Assembly (NCBI GenBank): GCA_021790335.1 | Contig: JAJYEE010000018.1 | Span: 1-56,470 of the forward strand | From: Pseudomonadota bacterium | Lineage (GTDB): Bacteria > Pseudomonadota > Gammaproteobacteria > Acidiferrobacterales > UBA6901 | Direction: 5' to 3' | Length of the DNA stretch: 56,470 nucleotides | Shown here: in pieces, positions 1 to 7,262 of the stretch | Layout: each line of letters starts with the position of its first letter | How positions within the stretch are numbered: position 1 is the first letter of the stretch | Translations under genes and position numbers: made by a program | Notes under the pieces: model-generated | Told to the model about the DNA's origin: nothing | Seen by the model: only the letters and a program-made list of their open reading frames with translations | Database searches by the model: none

Positions 1-41
1 CCGCAGGACAGTGTTGTTGAATGATCCGGGTCCACGTAAAG

Positions 42-58
42 ACTAAGGAATCCTTAGT
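42..58. promoter_or_regulatory. Palindromic candidate operator upstream of the XRE regulator
   Basis: ACTAAGGA-A-TCCTTAGT is a perfect 8-bp inverted repeat around one central base. A related half-site CTTAGTC recurs at 107-113, and a second small inverted repeat (CAAGG/CCTTG) spans 113-130. The repeats lie 45-130 bp before the start of the small helix-turn-helix gene. XRE-type repressors commonly bind such dyads in their own promoter region, so an autoregulatory operator is the natural inference. No matching -35/-10 pair was convincing. Confidence 0.4.
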
Positions 59-174
59 ATCCTGTCAAGCCGAATCCGACGATCATCCTGCCTGGATTCA
101 GGAACTCTTAGTCAAGGAATGGAACCCTTGAGTAACGAGGGGATACACCAGTATCGACACTTGGGATCGCGCGA

Positions 175-501
175 ATGACCGGCAAGACATCACCGATCGC
201 AAAACGTCTCAAGGAAGCCCGTACCCGGGCGGGGCTTTCGCAAAAACAGCTGGGCATCAAAGCCGGCATCGACGCGTTTTCGGCGAGCCCGCGAATCAAC
301 CAGTACGAGACCGGTAAACACAGGCCGGATTTTGCGACGGCACGGCGTCTGGCGGATGTGCTTCGCGTGCCGACCCCGTTCCTGTATGCCGAAGACGATA
401 CGATGGCTGAAATGCTTTTGCTGACCGGCGCACTGTCGCAACGAGACCTGAGAAAGCTGCTCAAGGAGCTTCGAAGGCGCGTGGCTGCTTCCCCGCAGTA
501 G
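175..501 (+). CDS. Small XRE-family helix-turn-helix transcriptional regulator
   Basis: This 108-residue protein has a single Cro/CI-type HTH domain over about residues 8-70: KRLKEARTRAGLSQKQLG, then an INQYETGKHRPD recognition region and the typical LADVLRVPTPFLYAEDD end. The last 30 residues (LRKLLKELRRR) are basic and helical, possibly for dimerisation. It should act as a cytoplasmic DNA-binding repressor. It is monocistronic and points toward, but is separated by about 280 bp from, the convergent leftward pair ending at 783. It may regulate itself through the palindromes at 42-130. The insertion SAS in the middle of the HTH (AGIDAFSASPRINQYETG) is seen in a subset of these regulators. Family assignment is firm; the target is unknown. 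Confidence 0.85.
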   Translation: MTGKTSPIAKRLKEARTRAGLSQKQLGIKAGIDAFSASPRINQYETGKHRPDFATARRLADVLRVPTPFLYAEDDTMAEMLLLTGALSQRDLRKLLKELRRRVAASPQ

Positions 502-782
502 ATTCGAAGGACCGCTCCGCTCTGAGACCTGCCAAATGCCCAAGGAGTGCAACTCGGCCTAAGCAAACGGTCAAGCATCGAAAGATCAACGGCCGCTGAC
601 AAGCGCTAACCCGCCGAATTTATTGTCCGGACGCTTGTATCTGGAACTCCACACGTCACGTACTCCGTTTGAAGCAGGGCATATTGAAAGCTGCCCACCG
701 AGGCGACCGGCGCCCGTCAGTGCAGGGCCAGCGGACGCACAAAGCATACTTTTGCCGTCCTACTTCACGCTGGGCTAATCAG
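502..782. other. Gene-free spacer between convergent genes
   Basis: About 280 bp separate the XRE regulator from the end of the HEPN gene on the other strand. I see no credible ORF, tRNA or T-tailed hairpin here. Confidence 0.6.
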
Positions 783-1427
783 CTATGTGGTCACCCGCCA
801 TGGCTTGTAGTTTCCAGGCGTTGCAGAAACCAACAACTCCGAAACCGCATTGTCGCATTCAACGGCGGTGGCGTCGATCAACGTTCGGTAACTCTGTAGT
901 TCCCCAATCTTGATGTAATCAGCGTCGCGGCCGCGATGCGCGATGTCGCCACGGACACCAACAAAATCATTGATCGTGTCTTTCCCGCATGACCAGTGAT
1001 CAGACAGCCTTTCGAGTCCAATAGCACGCAAATACAGTTCATCGATTGGCCCTGCTTTGGGGGTATTGATCGCACCGCAAAGTTCTCTTACATGTGTGAC
1101 AAGGACTTGTTTCCATCCATCACCTGCGAATTCAAGGGGCTTCAATTCATGCTTGGATTCTCTGGCCACCTTAGCTAATTCCTTTTGAACCCGACGCGGC
1201 AATTGGTCAGGAGATTGGCACTTGTCACAAAAATAATTTGCGGCTTCCACGCAGAGGGATTCAAGGTAGAGTTCCCACGCAGCGCAGAGCATTACCACAC
1301 CACTACGAGTGATATGCCCGAGGCCCTTTTTGCCAGGGCTTCCGTCATGCAACTGACCATGGCTTTCAATCAATCTATCGACATCGACAATGTTGCCGCG
1401 GAACGCCAGTATTGAGGAGGATGGCAT
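783..1427 (-). CDS. HEPN-domain protein (RiboL-PSP-HEPN type), putative RNase
   Basis: This 214-residue protein has the pattern of the RiboL-PSP HEPN group. An N-terminal helical region contains LCAAWELYLESLCVEAANYF (44-66), and a C-terminal helix pair ends in NDFVGVRGDIAHRG. R159-G-D-I-A-H164 is a textbook R-x4-H HEPN motif, which in active members forms the RNA-cleaving site at a dimer interface. HEPN proteins are found in toxin-antitoxin, abortive infection and other anti-phage systems, and also as non-catalytic RNA-binding proteins. The gene follows a 148-codon gene on the same strand after a 108-bp gap, so the two may form a unit. The Shine-Dalgarno sequence is weak. Fold and motif are seen directly; the RNase role is inferred from the family. 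Confidence 0.7.
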   Translation of the reverse strand: MPSSSILAFRGNIVDVDRLIESHGQLHDGSPGKKGLGHITRSGVVMLCAAWELYLESLCVEAANYFCDKCQSPDQLPRRVQKELAKVARESKHELKPLEFAGDGWKQVLVTHVRELCGAINTPKAGPIDELYLRAIGLERLSDHWSCGKDTINDFVGVRGDIAHRGRDADYIKIGELQSYRTLIDATAVECDNAVSELLVSATPGNYKPWRVTT

Positions 1428-1535
1428 AGTGGCTAAACCACCAGCTGTGCGACTTTTCGCGCGGGAGGACGTGATAATGGGTTTAACATCAATTCATCTA
1501 TCGCGCAATCGGGATCAATTTGATTGTGACGATGG

Positions 1536-1982
1536 TTATGAGTGAACATATTTCTCGATGAGAGGTTGTCCCGATTTTTGGTCATAGATTGCGAATACGT
1601 ATTGATCCCCTGGCAGGGTTCCATAAAACATTTGAATTTGTTGCTTGCAGTCATCAATATGCAATCGCGCGTCGGAACAGGTCGAAACCCAAACTCGTAT
1701 ATCTGCGCGAGCTTGTATGAGTTTCTGAAAGTCGCCATCAATGTCAGGGTGCCGCTTGTTAAGTTCTGACTCTAAAACCATTGCCATGTGAGTGAGAAAT
1801 TCGCCTCTCTCGTAGCGCTGTTGTGTATACCATGACAAGTCATATAGCCATCCAGAAATGACTTCATGGCCTAAATCGCGTCCTAGCTGTTTAAAGATAT
1901 TTATAATTGCCTCTGTGCCAGAGCGGCCTTTCCAAACTGGAATCCTGCGTGCGGCTTCCATGATCTTGTCAATGTCACTCAT
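1536..1982 (-). CDS. Uncharacterised 148-residue protein, possible restriction-endonuclease-like fold
   Basis: I do not recognise a named family. A GGGAGG ribosome-binding site sits about 7 nt before the ATG, so this is a real gene. The order of features, WLYDLSWY (45-52, Asp48), MVLESELN (68-75, Glu71 and Glu73), DFQKLIQARADIRVWV (84-99) and a late DQYVFAIYD strand, resembles the D...E-x-E/K spacing of PD-(D/E)XK nuclease-like proteins of unknown role in bacterial accessory regions. That fold is an inference from pattern only. It is first in a leftward pair with the HEPN protein, 108 bp apart, and both sit between an XRE regulator and an IS110 stub. A partner, antitoxin or second effector role is possible. 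Confidence 0.6.
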   Translation of the reverse strand: MSDIDKIMEAARRIPVWKGRSGTEAIINIFKQLGRDLGHEVISGWLYDLSWYTQQRYERGEFLTHMAMVLESELNKRHPDIDGDFQKLIQARADIRVWVSTCSDARLHIDDCKQQIQMFYGTLPGDQYVFAIYDQKSGQPLIEKYVHS

Positions 1983-2149
1983 GTGATGCCTCCCATGCTT
2001 TTAAGCGCATTCCCATCATTGCCTACGCCGCAGTCTTCTTCAGCGTGGCCGTGACACCCGTTGCCGATTAGTCGAAGCAGTTGAGACTGACGCAATCGCT
2101 GAACCGCGCTGGAAGTCCCTCCTCTTTGTTGCGGTCCTCCCGCTGTATT

Positions 2150-2377
2150 TATTGTTCACGTGCTTGATGGCGTGTCCGAGTTGCTCAGGCTTGTGTGCCC
2201 AGCGGCGGACGCTGCCGCGAGTCTTCATGCCGATGGGCAGGGTTCGAGTTTTCCGAAAAGCGGCGGCACTTGCCCGTGCTAGAGCTGCTTTTCTGGTATC
2301 GTCTCGCCCCGTCCTTCCATACCATGCACCTGGATCATGCTCTTTGCTAGGTCGAGTCCCGCGGTTGTAATCTTCAT
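2150..2377 (-). pseudogene. IS110-family transposase, 5' remnant
   Basis: From an ATG at 2377 with a GAGGAGG ribosome-binding site, the minus strand reads MKITTAGLDLAKSMIQVHG, the N-terminus of IS110-family DEDD transposases, including the first catalytic Asp in GLDLAK. The frame stops after about 32 codons. The homology resumes through a frameshift as IGMKTRGSVRRWAHKPEQLGHAIKHV, which matches the next conserved segment (IGMEACGSAHHWARELxxLGH in relatives). The remainder of the roughly 340-residue transposase, including its C-terminal Ser-containing region, is absent. It is a decayed mobile-element stub marking the right edge of the accessory patch. Confidence 0.7.
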
Positions 2378-2860
2378 CGGTCGCCTCCTCTTCAGGTTGA
2401 GTGAAATTGATCCAACTTCACCCTGGCACTTTCGATGCCGTATCGGGAGGGGCGACCTGCGTGGCGATTTTTGGATCATGTGACTTTTGATGAATATTAC
2501 CGCACCTCCCTGAGAGTCTGGTAGCCGACGAACTGCGGACGGATTGCATAGTGAGCTCCAGCGTCCGCTTCGGCCGACAACCGGGCGTTCAATGCAATCT
2601 GAATCGCCCCGGGGCGGTTCAATCTCACGACCGAGTGAGATGGACCCAAGGTCAAGGGTTTTCTGGCACCGGCAGCGAGAGACATACCGGGTCCGCTGTG
2701 GATTTATTGAAACAAACTGGAATCACTAACCTCTCCCGGGCACTGGAGTAGCACCCGACCAAGATCATCCGCGATGCTCGCTGCAGCCCGCGACCGGGGG
2801 AAAGTAAAAATGCGCTGGATCAGCATCGCTGGCGCCAGGCGCGGATGCGGCATAGGCAAC
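2378..2860. other. Spacer with no recognisable gene
   Basis: About 480 bp lie between the IS110 stub and the AraC-type regulator. Short overlapping ORFs exist on both strands, but none resembles a protein I know and none has a convincing ribosome-binding site. The segment probably consists of residue from the insertion. Confidence 0.5.
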
Positions 2861-2888
2861 TTGACGTATTTTGTTTGTTTTGTACTAA
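2861..2888 (+). promoter_or_regulatory. Predicted sigma-70 promoter of the GlxA/AraC-type regulator
   Basis: TTGACG (2861-2866) and TACTAA (2883-2888) are separated by 16 bp. The predicted start of transcription falls at about 2895, directly at the ATG at 2896, so the message may be leaderless. This promoter lies inside the alternative longer reading from 2845, which argues for the shorter start. Confidence 0.5.
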
Positions 2889-2895
2889 TACAGAC

Positions 2896-3876
2896 ATGCG
2901 AACGTTCTTGATTATCGTCCCGGAAGGGGGGCTGTTATTCGAGCCGACGGGCATCGCCGACATCCTGGTACGAGCCAGTCGTTTGCAATCGAAGGGCGTA
3001 TACGAGGAACTCTACCAGGTGACGATTGCCGCCAGCCAACCTCATTGCGTGATACGTGGGGCATCGGGACTGAACCTGCTGGCGCACCATCGTCTGTCGG
3101 ACCTTGACCCCGAGCTTGAGCGCGACACCATCATGATCGTGGGAAAAGGATCGTCCGAGGAGGAAAGCGTTTGCATTGCGGATTGGATACGCCGTGCAGC
3201 ACCCAAGGCACGGCGCATCGTTTCGGTCTGCGGCGGGGCCTTGCTCCTGGCCCGGACCGGCCTGCTCGATGGCCGCCAAGCCACTACGCATTGGCAGCTG
3301 TTGGACACACTGCAATCATGTTTTCCCAAGGTGAAAGTCCAAAAAGGGCCAATATTTGTCCGCGATGGGTCACTTTGGACTTCAGCCGGAGCCAGCTCGG
3401 GCTTCGATCTTACTTTGGCGCTCGTCGAGGACGACCACGGTTTTGCCCTGGCACGCGATGTGGCCCAAGACCTCGTCTTGTTCTTGCGTCGGCCTGGCGG
3501 ACAGTCACAATTCAGCCGCTATCTTCTGAACCAGGCCAAAAAACCTGGTCCGATCCGCGATCTCCAGTCGTGGATCCTCGAGAATCTCGCCGACAATCTG
3601 TCAGTCGCGAACCTGGCGGATCGCGTTGCCATGAGCCCGCGCAACTTTACGCGCGTGTTCACCCGAGAGACGGGCACTCCTCCAGCCCGATATGTGGAAG
3701 AGGCACGTCTGGATGCGGCCAGGCAACGCCTGGAACAAAGCACGGACTCTATCGAGCAGATCGCGGCGACCATGGGGTTCGGAAATGGCCTCAACTTACG
3801 CCGTGTGTTCGAAAAAACCCTGAAGATCACGCCTACGGAATATCGCCAACGGTTTTGTTCCCGCAGCTTGGCGTAA
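2896..3876 (+). CDS. GlxA-type transcriptional regulator (DJ-1/PfpI domain plus AraC HTH)
   Basis: This 326-residue cytoplasmic regulator has two domains. Residues 1 to about 185 form a DJ-1/PfpI-like amidotransferase fold, with the nucleophile-elbow sequence VSVCGGALLLARTGLLDG and the ATTHW motif typical of GlxA relatives. The last 90 residues or so form an AraC-type double HTH (NLSVANLADRVAMSPRNFTRVF and IEQIAATMGFGNGLNLRRVF). Such proteins usually sense small nitrogenous or catabolic ligands and activate nearby genes. I chose the ATG at 2896 because the protein homology begins at MRTFLIIVPEGG and a promoter precedes it immediately; an in-frame ATG at 2845 would add 17 atypical residues. 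GAPDH starts 82 bp downstream in the same direction; a regulatory link is possible but unproven. Confidence 0.88.
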   Translation: MRTFLIIVPEGGLLFEPTGIADILVRASRLQSKGVYEELYQVTIAASQPHCVIRGASGLNLLAHHRLSDLDPELERDTIMIVGKGSSEEESVCIADWIRRAAPKARRIVSVCGGALLLARTGLLDGRQATTHWQLLDTLQSCFPKVKVQKGPIFVRDGSLWTSAGASSGFDLTLALVEDDHGFALARDVAQDLVLFLRRPGGQSQFSRYLLNQAKKPGPIRDLQSWILENLADNLSVANLADRVAMSPRNFTRVFTRETGTPPARYVEEARLDAARQRLEQSTDSIEQIAATMGFGNGLNLRRVFEKTLKITPTEYRQRFCSRSLA

Positions 3877-3958
3877 CTTGATCGTTTATTGTCGTTTGCG
3901 CCATTCCTTACTCATGTTAGTTTCGATTCAGGACAGATAAATAACTAAGGGGTTCGGC

Positions 3959-4969
3959 ATGGTAAAAGTAGGAATCAATGGATTCGGCAGGATTGGTCGC
4001 AATGTCCTTCGCGCGGCCTTAGGGCGAAGTGAATTCCAGGTTGTTGCCATCAACGACCTGACGGACAGCAAGACCCTGGCCCATCTCCTGAAATACGATT
4101 CGCTGCTGGGCGTCTTGTCGGCGAAGGTCGAAGCCGGCGAAGGCCAGTTCATGATTGATGGCAGGCCCATCCGGGTCTTCTCGGAAAAGGATCCCGGGTC
4201 CATCCCATGGAAAAGCGTGGGCGTCGAGGTCGTGATCGAGGCCACCGGCTTGTTCACCGACAAGGCCAAGGCCGAGGCGCACATCACCAAGGGTGGCGCG
4301 AAGCGAGTCATCATCTCCGCACCAGGGAAGAACGACGACATCACCATTGTGATGGGAGTCAACCATGACCGATACGACCCGGCGCTCCACAAGGTAGTCA
4401 GCAACGGCAGCTGTACCACCAACGGCCTTGCACCGGCAGCCCAAGTGCTCCACCAGACCTTCGGCATCGAGTATGGACTGATGAACACCACCCACGCCTA
4501 TACCAACAGCCAGGCCTTGCACGACCAGCCGGAAAAGGATTTGCGAGGAGCCCGGGCTGCAGCGCTCTCGATCGTTCCTTACTCCAGCGGAGCGGCAAAA
4601 GCCATCGGCAAGGTCATCCCGGAACTCGATGGGCGCCTGACTGGCTACTCCCTGCGGGTTCCGGTTCCGGTCGTCTCCGTCGTCGATTTGTCAGTCACTC
4701 TGAAGCGCGAAGCTACGGCAGCCGAAATCAATGCGGCATTTCGCCAGGCTGCGGAATCAGGTCCGCTGCGGGGCATTATCGGTTATAGCGACGAGCCACT
4801 GGTGTCGTGCGATTACAAGGGCGATCCGCGTTCATCCATAATCGACGGGCTCTCCACTCTCGTCATCGGCGGCAAACTCGCGAAGATCCTCGCATGGTAC
4901 GACAACGAATGGGGCTTTTCGAACCGCCTTATCGACCTGGGCCTGTTGATGGAGAAACACGGGCTGTAA
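3959..4969 (+). CDS. gap: Type I glyceraldehyde-3-phosphate dehydrogenase
   Basis: This 336-residue enzyme converts glyceraldehyde-3-phosphate, NAD(P) and phosphate to 1,3-bisphosphoglycerate in glycolysis, gluconeogenesis or the Calvin cycle. The N-terminal Rossmann motif GINGFGRIGR is intact, and INDLTD with Asp33 suggests an NAD preference. The active site SNGSCTTNGLAP places the nucleophile at Cys152 and the general base at His178 (NTTHAYT). The C-terminus has the usual WYDNEWGFSNRL. An AAGGGG ribosome-binding site precedes the ATG. No pgk, tkt or fba gene is adjacent, so it is transcribed alone or with the upstream regulator. It does not resemble the arsenate-linked GAPDH variant. Confidence 0.96.
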   Translation: MVKVGINGFGRIGRNVLRAALGRSEFQVVAINDLTDSKTLAHLLKYDSLLGVLSAKVEAGEGQFMIDGRPIRVFSEKDPGSIPWKSVGVEVVIEATGLFTDKAKAEAHITKGGAKRVIISAPGKNDDITIVMGVNHDRYDPALHKVVSNGSCTTNGLAPAAQVLHQTFGIEYGLMNTTHAYTNSQALHDQPEKDLRGARAAALSIVPYSSGAAKAIGKVIPELDGRLTGYSLRVPVPVVSVVDLSVTLKREATAAEINAAFRQAAESGPLRGIIGYSDEPLVSCDYKGDPRSSIIDGLSTLVIGGKLAKILAWYDNEWGFSNRLIDLGLLMEKHGL

Positions 4970-5166
4970 CCGCCAATCGGTGCGAGTCAGGTCGTTCTCT
5001 CGTCAATTATATTGCCAGATACCTGCTTTGGTCAGCTGAGCTGCCAGATTCCGATGCGGGACGAGTTGTCCGCATTGGCCGAGGACCCGCCGCTGAATAG
5101 TGTGCGCCCACCCGTCAGCGATAGCCGAGATAGCGCATTGGCTCCTTTTCCTGCACAAGCAAGCTA
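4970..5166. other. Spacer downstream of gap
   Basis: No recognisable gene or terminator. The segment leads into the 20-bp repeat at 5167 that marks the integrated-element remnant. Confidence 0.5.
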
Positions 5167-5186
5167 TGCTGTAATCCTGCTGTAAT
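5167..5186 (+). repeat. Left copy of a 20-bp perfect inverted repeat
   Basis: TGCTGTAATCCTGCTGTAAT occurs here, and its exact reverse complement occurs at 6860-6879. Each copy is itself a tandem pair of the unit TGCTGTAAT(CC). The two copies bracket the TraD-like fragment and the integrase gene. Further bases do not match. Arm-type integrase binding sites or the ends of a decayed element would look like this. Confidence 0.75.
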
Positions 5187-5304
5187 TGTGTTGCGCTCCA
5201 GTGCGCCATGATACATTTCGATGCATGGCAACGTTATTTCAGATCAGGTACTTAGGTGCATGGAGCCGCACGACAATGCATCGTTTGGCGATTGGCGATC
5301 AGCA

Positions 5305-5614
5305 GCTGTCGCGTCGGGTGCAAAGCGAGGGATCCGGTGTCGGCGGGTCGCATTCCGGTGAAAGCGAGCAGATCAGCATCGAACGGGTGGTGCTGCCGTC
5401 GGAGATCGCGGGGCTGCGCGATCGGTGCGGATTTCTCAAGCTCGCGGGAGATTTTCCGATCGCGCGGGTCGAGATTCCGATCCCGCCCGCGCGGGCGGAG
5501 GTTTGCCGGCCGTTCGTGGCAGCGGCGACCGGGGTAACCGCGCCGGAGCCTGCGGCCCCGCCGGCGGGCGTGTCGAGCGCGGTCGCCGATCTGGGTCGGC
5601 GGATGAGGTCGTGA
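5305..5614 (+). pseudogene. VirD4/TraD-type coupling protein, C-terminal fragment
   Basis: The reading frame contains VVLPSEIAGLRDRCGFLKLAGDFPIARVEIPI. This resembles the conserved end of type IV secretion DNA-binding coupling proteins of the TraD class (LLPSEIxxLxDLxGYLKLxGDxPVAxV). A Pro/Ala-rich tail follows and a stop at 5612-5614. The large ATPase domain with the Walker motifs is missing, so this is a truncated remnant. The same frame is open from 5186, but the upstream part looks unrelated. It sits next to a tyrosine integrase and a tRNA gene, consistent with the wreck of an integrative conjugative element. The assignment rests on one conserved segment. Confidence 0.5.
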
Positions 5615-5809
5615 GTGATTGTGGTCACCCCCGCCGTGCGAATTGGAACGCCGGCTGGGCGCGCTGGCGGCGCAGGAATGTCGGCTTTACCATTTCTTCC
5701 GGAGGCTCATCGAAGTCCCCCAGTTGTTATCGTTGTGGCTCCGATGAACGACGTCCGCTGCGGTGCCTTCCGCATCGAACCACGCTGCAATCTTTGAGGA
5801 ACGGCAGTG

Positions 5810-6802
5810 TCAGCCGATCAACTCGACCAGATCCTCTGCCCGCAGGTGCGTGTAGCGCTTGAGCATCTGCAAGGTCTTGTGTCCGGTGATCGCCGCCACT
5901 TGCATGGGATTGAGCCCCTTCTCGAAGAGCCGCGAGGTCGCCTCGTGGCGCAGGTCGTGGAAGGTCAGGCCTTCGACACCAGCGGTAGCGCAGATGCGTT
6001 CGAACGCCTGGCTGATGGAATCCGGGCGCATCGACCACACCGCTCCGTCCAGCCGGCGGGGCAGGTCATCGAGGACCTGCAGGGCGCGCGACGACAGCGG
6101 CACCCGCCGGCGCGTGCCGGTCTTGGTTTCGGGTACTAGCAACACTCGGACCTTCCGGTCTGCATGCTCCCAGCGCATGGCAGCGATCTCGCCGCGACGC
6201 ATGGCGGTCTCGATGGCCCAGGGGATGAGGTGCTGGATTTCGCCGCCGTAGGTCTTCGCGGCTTCGATGAGACGGGATTCCTCATCTTCCACGAGCCGCC
6301 TGCTCCGGGCATTGGCAGTGCGCGGAATGCGCACGTCCCGAACGGGATTCCCGAGTGACGCCATGCCCCATTCCTGGCGGGCTATGTTGTACAGATGCGA
6401 CAGCAGGGCAAACCGGTTCCGCACCGTCGCCGGCGTCGCTTCACCGAGCCACGCATCGCGAACTTTGGCGAGGTCGTGACCCCGGATGCCGGCCAGCGGA
6501 CGCGACGCGATAGCGCTCTGCCGCCAGGCTGACGCGACCGACGCTTCGGCAGCGTGCCCCCTCTTCTTTGCCGACACTTCCCGTCCATAGCGCTCCAGAG
6601 CCTCGCTGAGCGAAGTGCTCTCCGCCTCTGTCCGCGAGACGAACTCGCCCCGGTCCATTTCACTCTCGATTTTGCGAGTCCAAGCCTCGGCCTTGGCTTT
6701 GGAATCGAACGTCCGAACCTGCGCGGAATATCCGCGCCGGCGGATGTGCGCCTGCCAGACGCGCTTGCCCGCCGGACCCTTACGCGGAATGAACGATGCC
6801 AT
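5810..6802 (-). CDS. Tyrosine recombinase / phage-type integrase
   Basis: This 330-residue integrase would catalyse site-specific recombination of a mobile element. It has an N-terminal Arm-binding-like region (ASFIPRKGPAGKRVWQAHIRRRG), a core-binding SAM-like domain and a catalytic domain. Catalytic residues are visible as ETAMRRGEIAAMRW (Arg I), TFHDLRHEATSRLFEKG (His-x-x-Arg), TGHKTLQMLKRYTHL (His and the Tyr nucleophile). The ATG at 6802 is chosen because GGAGGG lies 8-13 nt upstream; an ATG 12 codons earlier lacks a site. The gene begins about 120 bp from a tRNA-Arg gene, the classic integration target. It appears intact although its neighbours are eroded. Confidence 0.9.
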   Translation of the reverse strand: MASFIPRKGPAGKRVWQAHIRRRGYSAQVRTFDSKAKAEAWTRKIESEMDRGEFVSRTEAESTSLSEALERYGREVSAKKRGHAAEASVASAWRQSAIASRPLAGIRGHDLAKVRDAWLGEATPATVRNRFALLSHLYNIARQEWGMASLGNPVRDVRIPRTANARSRRLVEDEESRLIEAAKTYGGEIQHLIPWAIETAMRRGEIAAMRWEHADRKVRVLLVPETKTGTRRRVPLSSRALQVLDDLPRRLDGAVWSMRPDSISQAFERICATAGVEGLTFHDLRHEATSRLFEKGLNPMQVAAITGHKTLQMLKRYTHLRAEDLVELIG

Positions 6803-6859
6803 GATGTGCCCTCCATCAGTGGTTATCTGTGGGGGCACTCTACCCGGTTTTGGAACCGG

Positions 6860-6879
6860 ATTACAGCAGGATTACAGCA
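6860..6879 (-). repeat. Right copy of the 20-bp inverted repeat, next to the integrase start
   Basis: This is the exact reverse complement of 5167-5186. On the plus strand it reads as two tandem GGATTACAGCA units (6858-6868 and 6869-6879), and a further half-unit TTGCTGTAAC lies at about 6904. Its place between the integrase start and the tRNA suggests integrase or excisionase binding sites and could also overlap the integrase promoter. Confidence 0.75.
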
Positions 6880-6925
6880 AACTCGGGATCCGGGCGATGT
6901 TGATTGCTGTAACACTTTGATTTAT

Positions 6926-7002
6926 TGGCGCGCCCTAGAGGATTCGAACCTCTGACCTTTGGAATCGGAATCCAACGCTCTATCCAGCTGAGCTAAGGGC
7001 GC
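6926..7002 (-). tRNA. tRNA-Arg (anticodon CCG)
   Basis: The minus strand folds into a complete cloverleaf. The acceptor stem is GCGCCCT/AGGGCGC, the D-arm GCTC...GAGC, the anticodon stem TTGGA/TCCAA with loop TTCCGAT (anticodon CCG, reading CGG), the T-arm AGAGG-TTCGAAT-CCTCT, the discriminator G, and the CCA end is encoded. The length is 77 nt including CCA. The 3' end faces the integrase gene, as expected for an attachment site. I did not find a second copy of the tRNA 3' end in the window. Confidence 0.95.
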
Positions 7003-7178
7003 TATGCCGGAAGAATACCGTTTCACCTAGGGCAGCGTCCACCGGCAATACAGGACCTCCGGCCGCCGGCTTAGGGAAGCGCTTTACCAGCAGTCCAACC
7101 CTATGTCCCGTATGGACTAATTCTAGCGCACAAGGTTGATATGCCGCGTTGAAGTGTGCAATTTCCGGGCATTCCGCC

Positions 7179-7184
7179 TATAAT
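7179..7184 (+). promoter_or_regulatory. Candidate -10 box for the cytochrome gene
   Basis: A perfect TATAAT lies 79 bp upstream of the cytochrome start. No good -35 hexamer sits at 16-18 bp, so an activator or an extended element may be used. Confidence 0.35.
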
Positions 7185-7262
7185 TCGCGCTCGATTCTTG
7201 GGGCTTGCCGTAACCGGTGGCGGGCGTTGGTTTTCTCAGACATTGTTGATAAGGAAACAGAA

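Noticed and set aside
2845-2895. Longer N-terminus for the GlxA/AraC-type regulator
   Set aside because: The extra 17 residues overlap the predicted promoter and lack family similarity.
3959-4969. Arsenate-linked GAPDH of the ArsJ system
   Set aside because: Sequence features match ordinary GAPDH and no arsJ-like transporter or ars gene is adjacent.
5615-5809. Frames between the TraD-like fragment and the integrase
   Set aside because: Two overlapping short frames lack motifs; likely residue of the deleted element.
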